Positions 22,345-33,000 of a stretch of DNA of 37,698 nucleotides are shown here, piece by piece. Origin of the DNA: Marinilabiliaceae bacterium ANBcel2 (GTDB lineage Bacteria > Bacteroidota > Bacteroidia > Bacteroidales > Marinilabiliaceae); contig JARULA010000017.1 of the NCBI GenBank assembly GCA_029688995.1, forward strand, positions 1 to 37,698, given 5' to 3'. The stretch's first letter is position 1, and the number at the start of each line of letters is the position of its first letter. Below the pieces are notes generated by a model, which saw nothing but the letters and a program-made list of their open reading frames with translations, ran no database searches and was not told the DNA's origin. A program made the position numbers and the translations under genes.

Positions 22345-25300
22345 TTATGGTTTTGAAACCTTTGTTCTCATTCCCGGTATTCGTGCTCTTATGTTATGGT
22401 TATACATAGCTTCACATGAAGCAGGGGGCAGATAAAATTCTCCTGCAAAAGCTGCATGAACAATCACAACAAATTGTTTTGTTTCATTGGGTTCAAGATC
22501 AAAATAGGAGAAAACCCTGTCATCGCGTATATCTCTGTAATCAGGTATATCCGATTCATGATGGCTGTTTCCTTCAAGACGCAGGTTTCTTATCTCCCAG
22601 GCCGAAGGCACCATCTGTGTAAGAGCAAGGTTTTCGGCTTTACCTGCTGTGCCGGGGTTATGGACTCTTATAATATATTTAAAATCTGTACCCTGTTCAA
22701 TCTCATTAGGGGTTAAAGGATCTCCTTCAAGAGTTTCAAATCTCATTTCCATTTTGAGGTTCTCTTCATACCTGCTCTTATCTATACCATCAGGTATTCC
22801 TCTTAAAATAAGAGAAGTAAAAAGATGAGTTTCTCCCTTGTTAAGAATTTCTACAGTTCCTTCATTCATATGATCCACATTAAACTCCCGGTTACAAACA
22901 GGAACGGGAGTTACGACATTCTCTTTCTCATCACTGTTAAACTTGTAGCTGAACTCCATATTGGGATTGCCCCTGTGATTAGAGAAGTTAATTATACTCA
23001 TTAAACTCCATGCAGTTGTTTGAGTACTCATCCATCTGCTGCTGTTTAGCTCGTCAGCTATTTCATGCACAACTGAAAGGGCGCTCTCATATCTTTTTAA
23101 TTGAGAAAGAGTCTTCACCAAAATGGCATTATCCCTTATGTTTGATCCATAAGTGCTTCTAATTATCTTTCTGTTATTATCAAAAGGTCTGTTATCAATA
23201 ATTGATTCGGCCACTTCGTGAATGCCAGCCATACTATATGCCAGGGCCAGTAACCATCTAGCCTGAATAGCGATATCATCCTGTTGGCGAAGACGATTCA
23301 TTGCCCCTGTTGCCGGATCTCCTGCCAGAGCCAGCGTATATAATCTGTAGGCTTGATTCATCTCCTCTGCAGCTTTGTATCTGCTACTGTTAGCAGGCAT
23401 CCATCGGTTAGCAGCTCTTTTTTGTGAGTTGAGCCACTCATTTTTAAGAGTAGTTGAAGCTACATAACCATGCTTTTCAGCCTCAAGCATAAAGTGACCT
23501 GCATAACTAGAGCTCCACTCGTTAACCCTTCTGCCCCCGGGCCAATATGAGAATCCTCCATCACTTGTTTGATAGGCCGGTAATCTTAAAATAACTCTGT
23601 TTATATTATCTCGTATCTCCCTTTTTTGCTCTTCATTTAAATTGACAAAATTGTCGAGATAGAGTTGGGGGAATGCAGCTGATGCAATTTGTTCAATACA
23701 TCCGTGAGGATATTTAATAAGATAATTTAATCTGTTATTTAAATTTACCGGAGGTACTACTGATGTTTCAAGTGTTAAACTGTTTGTTCCTTCTATTCCC
23801 GGCAGAGTGAAATCGATCTTTTTACTCTCATTAGAATCAATGGTTGCCGATATAGTCTCTACAGTTTCGGGATTTGGCATTCTAACCTCTATGTTGGTCT
23901 GTAATCGGTCTTTTTCACCATTTCCTTCGGCCGTTATTGTGATGTGAGAGAGTCCGGTAATATCACCGGTTTCAACTTCAAAAAAGAGAGTTTTATCACC
24001 CGGTGCGTCAAAATTGACAATTTTAGAGCTGTTTCCTTTTATATTATAGTGATCACTTGTTTCAACCGATACATTTACCCTGTTTATATTATTTTCAAGA
24101 GCAAAAACTGTTACCGGCAGTGATAATTTATCTCCGGGAGTCATAACTCTTGGCATACCGCTCCAAACCATAACAGGTTTTTTAATTCTTACATTTTTAT
24201 CGCTGCTTCCGGTAGCTTCACCATCTGTTGCTATTACCATTGCCCTTACATTTCCTGTATAGGAAGGGATCTCTATTTGGTGGCTTTTCTCTTCTCTTCG
24301 ATTGAGGGTGAACGGACCGGCAAATCTTACCATTGGTTCGAATCTGCGTAATTCATTTTCTCCCTTTTCACTATCAAGATCAGCATCTCCTCCTATACTA
24401 AACAGGCTTTCAATATTTCCTCCAAAGGCGCCCATTACATCGCTATAAAGATCCCATGTTTTTACCCCCAGTGCCTCTCTTGCATTAAAACGCCTCCAGG
24501 GATTGGGTGTAGAGAAGTTTGTCAGCGAGAGTAGCCCTTCATCAACAATAGCAATGACATAATCCATCTCTCTGTTATTCTCCTCGCTAATTTTAACTAC
24601 AGCTGTTTCATCGGGACGCCATTCATCGGCAGTGGTTATTTCGGGCTTTAGTTGGGTTTTGGGGTCTGTCACCTTTGCCGGCACAATACCGTATAATCTT
24701 ATTGGAAGATCGTTGACTGTTTGTGCATGAGGCTGAATTAGAGTTACACCAATATAGATATTGGGTGTCATCTTTTCGGTAGCTTCAAATGTAAAGGTAG
24801 TCTCTTTATCACCTGGTTTAACCCAGTGGTTTTCAAGAATTTTATTCCCTTTTTTTACCGTAATATGAGCGAAACCATGTTCTGTAGAGGGAAATGTAAC
24901 AGTTATATCATCACCTACAGAGTATTCTTTTTTATCAGTCTCAAAAGAGAGAAATTCAGCCCCTTCACCTTCAGGTTGCAGTCCGCCCCAATCCGAGAAA
25001 CTTACCATCTCACCTGTAGCATGACCGCTCTCTCTATCTACTACTCTTATTAAATATCGTCCCCGGTTTCCACTTCTCATATTAATGGTAAACTCTCCTT
25101 TACCGGCACTACAGGTGGTAATATTACCCGATTCTACAAGATATTGACTGCGCGAAGAGACATATCTGTGTAAATTCTTTGATGAGCTTTCCCACCACCA
25201 GCGCGTGTTAATATGATATATCTCATAATCAAGGGTAGTTTCAGCAACACCTTTGCCATTGTAATCTACAGCAGCAACTCTCACCTTATGATCTTCATTG

Positions 25301-27885
25301 GTTGATAATCTGCCCCAGCGATTACCCTGCGGTGCAATAATACCTGCATATTGTGCATATGGAGAAATTACAGCACTCTTTGATGAACTGCTATAGATTC
25401 CCCCTTTTTCAAATACTCTTGTAGTAAATCTCGCTGATAAAATTCCCGGAGCATTATTATATTCGGGAATAGCATTGGTAAAAGAGCGTGTTCCGTCATT
25501 CAACAGCTCACCGTCATAAACTGTTATTTCCCTGGGATCAAATTTTGTAGCCGGATCATCAAAGTTAAAATCTTCCCACTTTTCGAATGTTGTTTTTACA
25601 GGTGTAACATTAAGCTTAACATCACTCTTTAATCCTGCAGCCGGAGAACCATGCAGCCACTCACTTGTTATCATGAACTGTTGATGTTGGCCCGACAATA
25701 ATATCTTATCCGGTAGTTTAAGATCAATATCCAGTCTGTTAGGCCTTACAGTTTCAACTCTTAAAGAGCGATTAAACACAACATTACCTATTGTTACCTT
25801 AGCATTATAAAATCCTGTAGGCGCATCCTCTTCAGTTTTAGTTTTAAATGAATAGAGTCTGTTATTCTCGCTACTGCTTACCTGGCGTGCAACTCTTCTT
25901 CCTCTTGGATCGGTAAGCTCAAAAGTTACCGGATGATTTGGAGGCAGTTCATTTTCATTTGTAAAAATTGGCATAAAAGATATAAAGAGTGAGTCACCCG
26001 GTCTCCATACTCCTCTTTCACCAAAAATATATCCTTTAATATTATCTTCAACCTCTTCACCCGATACATCAAAACGGTCAACAGGCAGTGATGATCCGCT
26101 GGTCATTCTCAAATAGCCCTTTTGATCACCCCATTGAGCAATTAAAAGATAAGGCTTACTTTCAACTTCAATATTTGCTAGTCCGTTTGAATTTGTTGTG
26201 CCTTTGCCACACTTTACCATTTGTAAATTGTAAAGCTCCACTTCAACTCCCTCTATGGGTATTGCAGAGATAAGATTTGTTAAAGTAACCTGATAGTTGT
26301 TTTCTCCATCCTGCTTGGCTGAAATTCCAAGGTCACTTGCTACAATATTTTTAAAGTCCCAGTTTCGTGATGTGTAATATGATATGGAGCATGGATTGTC
26401 TCTATCGCGCCATGAATACCCTTGTGGGAATCGATATTTATCCGGCACTGTGCTATAATATCCCATAGGATTATCCCAAAAATCTCCATCAACGGTTTCA
26501 ACATCAAATACTTCAGCATTGGGGGTCTCAAACTGCTCATCGCTCTCATTATCACAGTTATAGTTTGAGTCACCTTTTTCAAAACCAAGTTCAACGCGAT
26601 ATATTGAGCCTGCATCAGGTTCTATTAAATTTGCCAAATCAATAGAAAAGTTATTCCATTGGGTGAGATCGCGTGTAGGGTCATTATCAAGTCTTATTCT
26701 TTCCATGTGAATTAGGCGACCTGCTGATTTTAATCCGTTTTGGCCTGCCAGACTGTTGTTTTGTAGGAAGTGACCAACATTGTGGTGGTATATTTTTATA
26801 ATACGAACGAGGATGGCGTCCAGACTAACAGCTTTGAAGGGAAGATGGAGATCGTTTGAGAGGGGCATAATATTTCCATCGCCAATTATTTCTACTTGCG
26901 GTTTTTCTCTGGTAAATGAAAATGAGAAGTTGTAATTTTCTCCTAATGAGTTGCCCGATAGATCGTTAATGCTACTCATAGCTACCAGCTCCTTAATCCC
27001 TTGTAAGTTTGCATCGGGATATATCAGCACCATGTTATTATCTATTTGCCAGTCAACATCTTTACCTCCCAATAAAAAAAGTCCTGACAAATCCTGTTGC
27101 GGATCAACCGGATTACTAAAAGAGACCGTGATAATATTTTCACCTCTGCTATTTAAATTTGCAGATATAATTTTGAATTCATCTATTCCCGATATCGAGA
27201 TTTCTCTTTTTATTTCTTTATCGGGCGAGAGTTCACCTTTTTTAATCGTTATTTCAACTATTTTGCTCTCTTCTCCTCTTTGCAGATTGTTTAGTTTAAT
27301 ATTATATGTAGTATTGTCGATGCGTGTTATTTGAGGCGATCTTTTTTTATTATCAAATGTTGCGATAACATTTTCCTCTACACTCTTTAAGGTTGTTACA
27401 TCGGCAAGTTGCAGGGTTATTTCTGCTGAATAGATTGAATAGTTAGTGAGTGATGCAGGATAAATTTTTTTATTCCCCAGCCATGATTCTTGTTTTATAG
27501 TGTTGAATGTGAAAAAAAACTTCTCTTTTTCATCTGTATAGAGATAGGGTAGATCAATCTCTGCTCTAAATTCAGTACCCGAAGGCAAATTATTCTTTGG
27601 AGATAGAACCAGGGTGCGGTCGCCTGCCCATTTAAGCTCTCCTTTAATTTCCGGCTTTGTTGTTAACAGTTCATCGGGAGCTTTTTCTCCGGCTATAGCC
27701 TCATCAACAGGAGATGCCAGTTCAATAACTATTTTTGAATTGGCCGAAATTTGACCAGATGTGAAAGCGGTAACCTTTTCATTAAATGGTGAGTGCGTAG
27801 CTTTATCATCTGTTTGAGTTTTACATTGTACAAAAAGGATAATTAAAAATAGAGTAAGACGAGATAGAGTGTTTTTTAGTCTCAT
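22345..27885 (-). CDS. Bacterial alpha-2-macroglobulin lipoprotein with thioester
   Basis: This 1846-aa lipoprotein of the bacterial alpha-2-macroglobulin family has a signal peptide ending in FVQC (Cys21), so it is anchored in a membrane facing the periplasm. The N-terminal macroglobulin domains and a bait-containing core are followed by the GERGVWRPGD segment (Trp627), the IVDEGLLSLTNFSTPNPW segment and the thioester motif CIEQ (1396-1399) in YPHGCIEQ. The alpha-helical thioester domain and a receptor-like C-terminal domain follow. A protease that cuts the bait should trigger covalent capture through the thioester. The gene lies directly upstream of pbpC, in the arrangement known from other Gram-negatives, where the pair is thought to defend and repair the envelope. 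The length is in the normal range. It is divergent from the ECF sigma gene. Confidence 0.94.
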   Translation of the reverse strand: MRLKNTLSRLTLFLIILFVQCKTQTDDKATHSPFNEKVTAFTSGQISANSKIVIELASPVDEAIAGEKAPDELLTTKPEIKGELKWAGDRTLVLSPKNNLPSGTEFRAEIDLPYLYTDEKEKFFFTFNTIKQESWLGNKKIYPASLTNYSIYSAEITLQLADVTTLKSVEENVIATFDNKKRSPQITRIDNTTYNIKLNNLQRGEESKIVEITIKKGELSPDKEIKREISISGIDEFKIISANLNSRGENIITVSFSNPVDPQQDLSGLFLLGGKDVDWQIDNNMVLIYPDANLQGIKELVAMSSINDLSGNSLGENYNFSFSFTREKPQVEIIGDGNIMPLSNDLHLPFKAVSLDAILVRIIKIYHHNVGHFLQNNSLAGQNGLKSAGRLIHMERIRLDNDPTRDLTQWNNFSIDLANLIEPDAGSIYRVELGFEKGDSNYNCDNESDEQFETPNAEVFDVETVDGDFWDNPMGYYSTVPDKYRFPQGYSWRDRDNPCSISYYTSRNWDFKNIVASDLGISAKQDGENNYQVTLTNLISAIPIEGVEVELYNLQMVKCGKGTTNSNGLANIEVESKPYLLIAQWGDQKGYLRMTSGSSLPVDRFDVSGEEVEDNIKGYIFGERGVWRPGDSLFISFMPIFTNENELPPNHPVTFELTDPRGRRVARQVSSSENNRLYSFKTKTEEDAPTGFYNAKVTIGNVVFNRSLRVETVRPNRLDIDLKLPDKILLSGQHQQFMITSEWLHGSPAAGLKSDVKLNVTPVKTTFEKWEDFNFDDPATKFDPREITVYDGELLNDGTRSFTNAIPEYNNAPGILSARFTTRVFEKGGIYSSSSKSAVISPYAQYAGIIAPQGNRWGRLSTNEDHKVRVAAVDYNGKGVAETTLDYEIYHINTRWWWESSSKNLHRYVSSRSQYLVESGNITTCSAGKGEFTINMRSGNRGRYLIRVVDRESGHATGEMVSFSDWGGLQPEGEGAEFLSFETDKKEYSVGDDITVTFPSTEHGFAHITVKKGNKILENHWVKPGDKETTFTFEATEKMTPNIYIGVTLIQPHAQTVNDLPIRLYGIVPAKVTDPKTQLKPEITTADEWRPDETAVVKISEENNREMDYVIAIVDEGLLSLTNFSTPNPWRRFNAREALGVKTWDLYSDVMGAFGGNIESLFSIGGDADLDSEKGENELRRFEPMVRFAGPFTLNRREEKSHQIEIPSYTGNVRAMVIATDGEATGSSDKNVRIKKPVMVWSGMPRVMTPGDKLSLPVTVFALENNINRVNVSVETSDHYNIKGNSSKIVNFDAPGDKTLFFEVETGDITGLSHITITAEGNGEKDRLQTNIEVRMPNPETVETISATIDSNESKKIDFTLPGIEGTNSLTLETSVVPPVNLNNRLNYLIKYPHGCIEQIASAAFPQLYLDNFVNLNEEQKREIRDNINRVILRLPAYQTSDGGFSYWPGGRRVNEWSSSYAGHFMLEAEKHGYVASTTLKNEWLNSQKRAANRWMPANSSRYKAAEEMNQAYRLYTLALAGDPATGAMNRLRQQDDIAIQARWLLALAYSMAGIHEVAESIIDNRPFDNNRKIIRSTYGSNIRDNAILVKTLSQLKRYESALSVVHEIADELNSSRWMSTQTTAWSLMSIINFSNHRGNPNMEFSYKFNSDEKENVVTPVPVCNREFNVDHMNEGTVEILNKGETHLFTSLILRGIPDGIDKSRYEENLKMEMRFETLEGDPLTPNEIEQGTDFKYIIRVHNPGTAGKAENLALTQMVPSAWEIRNLRLEGNSHHESDIPDYRDIRDDRVFSYFDLEPNETKQFVVIVHAAFAGEFYLPPASCEAMYNHNIRARIPGMRTKVSKP

Positions 27886-27964
27886 TTTGGGTTAAAGTTT
27901 TAATATTATAGAAAATTGTTAAAAGAGGATTTCTTACTAAAAAACCTTTTGTGTAAAAGATTGT

Positions 27965-28004
27965 AATGCAAATATAGTGGTTTTACTATTTTTCTACTTG
28001 CATT
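27965..28004. promoter_or_regulatory. Inverted repeat in a divergent promoter region
   Basis: aatgcaa (27965-27971) pairs with ttgcatt (27998-28004), enclosing a second arm pair atagt/actat (27974-27978 and 27985-27989). It lies between the divergent macroglobulin and ECF sigma genes. It could be an operator or a hairpin; there is no U-tract suitable for a terminator. Confidence 0.35.
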
Positions 28005-28116
28005 ATTGTTAAATAGTGTTTAATTTCGAAGGTGTTATTTTACTGTAAGAGTGTTATGTGCTACCTGTTTTTTTAGAACTGTTATGATGTTTTTTAATAA
28101 CTATTAACTTGTTGAT

Positions 28117-28695
28117 ATGGATATAGATCTCCAGGGTGTTATTTCTGGTAAAAAAAGAGCTTTTGAAGATATATATAATAAATATTTCGATCTCCTCTTT
28201 TATCTTGCAGTGGGATATGTTAATGACTATACTCGTGCCGAAGATTTAGTGCATGATGCTTTTATTAAGTTGTGGGAGCGACGTAAGGATCTCTATTCAG
28301 ATAGTAATGTTAAAAACCTTCTTTATACTATCACCAAACATAATTGTTTGAATCATTTACGTCAGCAAGAAATTATTGCTAAAAACTGCCGGGATTATTT
28401 AATTCCAGAACTAAAATATCGTCAGGAGGCTCTTGATAACTTTGCTAACTCATTTGAAGATGTAGAGAGTTTACTAGTTATTGTTGAAAGAGCAATAGAT
28501 AATTTACCTGAAGATATTCGTATGGTTTTTAAGATGAATAGATTTGAAAATCTTACCTATCGTGAAATTGCTTCAAAATTAGATGTTAGTCCGAAAACAG
28601 TTGAAGCTCGAATCTCTAAAGCTCTTAAACTGCTTCGTGTTGAATTAAAAGATTATCTTCCTTTGGCGCAACTAATGTTTTGGTTTTTAAGGTGA
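28117..28695 (+). CDS. ECF RNA polymerase sigma factor
   Basis: This 192-aa sigma-70 family factor of the extracytoplasmic-function type has only regions 2 and 4. Region 2 (about 10-84) includes FEDIYNKYFDLLFYLAVGYV and the DYTRAEDLVHDAFIKLWER core-binding and -10 recognition helices. Region 4 (about 122-176) includes LPEDIRMVFKMNRFENLTYREIA followed by the helix-turn-helix KLDVSPKTVEARISKALKLL. It should direct transcription of the downstream susC-susD genes when released by the FecR-type anti-sigma factor encoded next to it. The gap to that gene is 264 bp, longer than usual for such pairs, so each may have its own promoter. Confidence 0.93.
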   Translation: MDIDLQGVISGKKRAFEDIYNKYFDLLFYLAVGYVNDYTRAEDLVHDAFIKLWERRKDLYSDSNVKNLLYTITKHNCLNHLRQQEIIAKNCRDYLIPELKYRQEALDNFANSFEDVESLLVIVERAIDNLPEDIRMVFKMNRFENLTYREIASKLDVSPKTVEARISKALKLLRVELKDYLPLAQLMFWFLR

Positions 28696-28959
28696 TATTA
28701 CCGCTATATTTTGCGTTATCTCTACTTTGTTAATGTATATTTCAATTTTATGATCAAATGCGACTGGTAAGATCAATTTATGAATATTTTGTGTAACAAT
28801 CTTTGTTGGGCTCACTCTGTTTGTTTTCTAACTGGTTAACATATCTCTCTTAATATAAATTAAAAAATGTTTTAATTGTCGTATAATTAGGTAGTTATTG
28901 GGTTTGCCTTAAAAAAACATTAAAAAAACAAGATTTTTTTATAGGGTATTGGTGGTTGA
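28696..28959. other. Intergenic region with tandem A-tracts
   Basis: This is a 264-bp gap between the ECF sigma gene and the FecR gene. A perfect 11-bp tandem repeat, ttaaaaaaaca, occurs at 28909-28919 and 28920-28930. It places two A7 tracts in helical phase about 30 bp before the FecR start, which would bend the DNA. No complete promoter or ORF was recognised. Confidence 0.5.
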
Positions 28960-29964
28960 ATGTGTTTAGATATAAAAACGATAACATTGGAAAAAGATTT
29001 TTTACATATTTTAAAAGGTAAGGCTACGAAAAAGGAGCGATCTCAATTTTTTGAGTCGTTAGCGCATAACTCTAATCTTAAAAGTGAGTTTATGGCTTTT
29101 CAAAAGATTTGGGTTCTAAATAATATGAAATATCGTAGCAGAGATAAGAAAAAAATAAAAAAATCTTTTAATAGATTTTGGAGTGATATTAACACCTCTT
29201 ACTCTTTATATAGACGAATATGGCCAACTTTGTCAACTGCAGTTGCATTACTTGCTATTTGTCTGATTGTTTCGAATCTATTATTTAAAGATTTGTTTTT
29301 TACCTCTGTAGAGACATTTACTATATCATCTCCTAAGGGTAATATCTCCTCAGTAGAATTGAGTGATGGCAGTAAGTTGTGGTTCAATTCGGGGGCTAAA
29401 GCATCAGTAACTGTTTATAATCATGATAAAATTACTGTTGAGTTAAACGGAGAGGCTTTTTTTGATATCCCTCATGATAAAAATCGTGAATTTATTATTG
29501 AAATGGGAGAATATAGCGTTTATGATTTAGGTACTCAGTTTAACTTAAAGTATGATAAAGATAATCAACTTATAAACCTTTCTCTTTTCGAAGGTGAGGT
29601 TGCTTTTAAAAAAGGAGAAAATAATCTTTATTCAGATTTACTTCCCGGTGAAGCCTTGAATTATAATATAAAAAATGCGCATAAAACAGTTTATCAGTGT
29701 GATAAAGATTATATAACTGCATGGAAGCATGGAAAGTTTGTGTTTATAGATCAGCCATTAATTGAAATTGCCAAAGAGTTAGAAGAGTGGTATGATGTAA
29801 CAATAGAGTTTGGTAATGGTGAGTTGAAAGATGATTTATTTTCCGGAGTTATTAAACGTCGAACAAGTATGGAACATATATTAAAAGTATTGCAGTTAAC
29901 TTCAAACCTTAATTATGCTATTGATTATCAAAAGGATGGTAGTTGTTATGTCATTTTTGAATAA
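28960..29964 (+). CDS. FecR-type anti-sigma factor
   Basis: This 334-aa single-pass inner-membrane regulator has an N-terminal cytoplasmic part (about 1-85, helical and basic) that should bind the sigma factor. A transmembrane helix (about 87-109) is followed by a periplasmic FecR domain (about 118-215, with SSPKGNISSVELSDGSKLWF and GEAFFDI). The C-terminal DUF4974 domain (about 260-332, from FIDQPLIEIAKELEEWYDV) is the part that meets the STN domain of the cognate receptor. It transmits the state of the SusC receptor to the sigma factor encoded just upstream. A terminator follows its stop codon, separating it from the susC transcript, which is the usual arrangement in Bacteroidetes. Confidence 0.93.
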   Translation: MCLDIKTITLEKDFLHILKGKATKKERSQFFESLAHNSNLKSEFMAFQKIWVLNNMKYRSRDKKKIKKSFNRFWSDINTSYSLYRRIWPTLSTAVALLAICLIVSNLLFKDLFFTSVETFTISSPKGNISSVELSDGSKLWFNSGAKASVTVYNHDKITVELNGEAFFDIPHDKNREFIIEMGEYSVYDLGTQFNLKYDKDNQLINLSLFEGEVAFKKGENNLYSDLLPGEALNYNIKNAHKTVYQCDKDYITAWKHGKFVFIDQPLIEIAKELEEWYDVTIEFGNGELKDDLFSGVIKRRTSMEHILKVLQLTSNLNYAIDYQKDGSCYVIFE

Positions 29965-29970
29965 AATGCA

Positions 29971-30006
29971 ACAGGCACATTGCGTGAACAATGCACCTGT
30001 TTTTTT
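29971..30006 (+). terminator. Hairpin terminator after the FecR gene
   Basis: acagg and cattg (29971-29982) pair with caatg and cctgt (29989-30000), with a 2-nt internal mismatch and a 6-nt loop. Six T residues follow at 30001-30006. It lies 6 bp after the FecR stop codon. Confidence 0.85.
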
Positions 30007-30015
30007 AGATAAACG

Positions 30016-30033
30016 AAACTGTTTTAACAGTTT
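30016..30033. promoter_or_regulatory. Palindrome upstream of susC
   Basis: aaactgttttaacagttt is an 8-bp inverted repeat around a 2-bp centre and lies 30 bp before the susC ATG. The position suits an operator or part of the promoter used by the ECF sigma factor. No other copy was found in the window by eye. Confidence 0.4.
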
Positions 30034-30063
30034 CTATTGTTTAACTTTTAACATATCAAATTT

Positions 30064-33000
30064 ATGAAAAAAAATCGAATTACGTTATGTTCTGGATTGC
30101 ATGGCAGTAAAAAAGTGATTTTTACTGTTATGTTTTCTTTGCTATCACTTTTTATCGGTAGCACAAACTCTTTTTCTGAAATAACCAAAGGGCAGAGGCT
30201 GATTGATGAACTATCGGTTGAAAATGCTATGATACTGGATGTTTTTAGGGCAATTGAAAACTCCAGTGATTTAGGATTTTTCTATAAGAATGATCAGCTT
30301 GATATGGATAAACGTTACTCCTTCTCTTATAAGGATATGAGAGTTGAAGATGTACTGGAACAGATTTTTAAAGACTCTGATTATGCTTATGAGATAGTTG
30401 GAGAGCATATTGTTGTTTTAAAAGATGACAAGGATAGAGTTGAGAATTTTGTTCAAAATGGTATTCCTGTTACTGGTCAAATTACCGATTTAGATGGTAA
30501 TCCCGTTCCTGGTGTGAATGTTCGTGTAGAAGGAACTTCAAGAGGAACCGTTGCAGATGTCGATGGGAGCTACTCAATAACCGTTGATGATCCTAATGTT
30601 ACTTTGATTTTCTCATTTGTTGGTTTTGAATCAATCAGGGTTGATGTTGAGGGACGTTCAACTATTGATGTTCAAATGTTAGATGATGTTTCTGAGTTAG
30701 ACGAGATTGTTGTTGTTGGTTATGGTACTCAACGACGATCTGATGTTACTGGTTCAGTTGGAACAGCATCGGCAGACGAAATTTTAGAACAGCCTTCATT
30801 TAATGCTCTTCAAGGATTACGAGGTAAAGTGTCAGGTGTTAATATATTTACTAATTCAGGATCTCCAACCGGAAGTACTCGCGTTATGATTCGTGGTATT
30901 GGTACTATTAACTCTTCATCTGAACCTTTATATGTTGTTGATGGCGTTGTTATGGAGAACTTTGATTTAGTTAATCCTAATGATATTGAGAGTATTGAGG
31001 TTCTAAAAGATGCCTCGGCTACGGCAATTTATGGTGCACGTGGAGCTAATGGTGTTTTGCTGGTTACTACTAAACGTGGTGCTAGCGAAGAAGGTGTTCA
31101 TGTAAGTTATGATACTTATGTTAGCATAGGTAAGTTAAGAAAAAAAATGGACTTGTTAAATGCCGAAGAGTATATGCAGGTTCAGCAAATTGGGTATGAT
31201 AATGCTTATAAATATAATGATTATCAGTCCGGAGAAGGACCCGAACTTACAAGGAACGACCCTCGTTTATTTGATTCGCAGGGCAATCCTCGGTATGATA
31301 CTGATTGGCAGGATGAGGCTACACGTACTGCCTTTTCTCATAATCATCAATTAAGTATTCAGCAGGCTACAGAAAACTCTTCCTTTGGATCATTTATAAA
31401 TTATTCTGATAATGAAGGGATAATGCTTAATTCTTGGATGAAGCGCGTAAACGCTAAACTGGTTTATGATGCTGATATAAAAGATTGGTTATCTTTTGGA
31501 TCTAATCTATCAGTTAATAAGACCTGGGGTAATGAGGTAGAAGAGGGTGGGGGACATCAGGCTCCACGGCGTGCTATGATTGAAATGCCAGCCATTTTTC
31601 CCGTAAAGTTTCCTGATGGCGAGTGGTCCAGTACTTTTACAATCGAAGATGAATATGCTCTTGAGGCTATACCTAATCCTGTACATGTGCTTGAGACACA
31701 AAAACGCAGACGTGATAACACTCAAATTTTCGGGAATCTATTTTTTGATATTAATTTGGCTTCAGGTCTTGATTTAAGAACTCAATTTGGTATTGATAAG
31801 AATATATATGAATGGCGTTCATATAGCCCTACTGATCTTATAAATATTTCTGCTCCAAATGGTAGAGCTCAAATCCAAAACTCTAACAGGCTATACTGGC
31901 AGCAAGAGACATTTTTAAACTATAATGTAGTTGAAGGTGTACATCGTTTCAGCGGGGTTCTAGGATTAAGTTGGCAGGAGAGAAAGTACCGTTCTAATAG
32001 TATGACCTCAGAGGGTTTTGCTGATGACTTTTTTCATTATAATAATATTGGAGCAGCTTCAGATCCCGATGCTCCATCGTCTTATGCTGAAAGTTGGGCT
32101 ATGAATTCATATTTCTTGCGAAGTAGTTATACTTATGATGAGCGTTATCTTTTCACTCTTACAGGGCGTATTGATGGTTCTTCCAGGTTTGGAGATGATA
32201 ATAAATATGCTTTTTTTCCATCAGCTGGTTTGGGTTGGTTAGTTTCTAATGAGGGATTTTGGGATAATAGTTATGCCTTTAATCTTTTAAAACTGCGTGC
32301 CAGTTACGGTATAACCGGTAATACTGAGATAGGTACTTATCAGTCACTTGCTACTGTTGGTTCAGGAACTGTATTGCTTAATGGTAATCGTGTTACCAGT
32401 AGTAATGTTAATCGTTTAGCTAACCCTGAACTTGAGTGGGAAAAAACAAAACAGTTTAATATTGGTGTTGACTTAGGATTTTACAATAACAGAATTTCTC
32501 TAGAAGCCGATTATTATCACAAATTAACTACCGATTTGCTGCTTAATCGTCCGGTTCCTCATACAACTGGTTTTACATCTATTCTGGATAATATTGGAGA
32601 GGTTTCTAATCGCGGACTTGATTTGATGTTATCTACGCGAAATGTTGAATTACCAGATTTTTCATGGTCTTCAAGTTTAAACTTTAATTATAATAAGAAT
32701 GAAATTGAGGCATTAGGAGAAAATGATGAAGATATTCATCCCGGGCCATGGTGGGTAAGTGGTAGTCAAACCATTCTTCGTGTTGGAGAGTCAGTTAGTT
32801 CTTTTTATGGGTATCGTCGCTTAGGTACATGGAGTAGTGATGAAGTTGAGGAGGCTGCGAAAGTTGGAGCAGTACCGGGTGAGGCAAAACGCACATCTGA
32901 GCGGGAAATCATTGGCAAGGGGATTCCTGATTGGACGGGTAGTTTTATTAATCGTCTTAATTATCGTAATTGGGATTTTACCTTAGATCTGCAATTTGTT

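Noticed and set aside
26951-27334. Plus-strand ORF of 127 codons inside the macroglobulin gene
   Set aside because: It is an antisense shadow, rich in Ser, Leu and Ile, with no start signal or domain.
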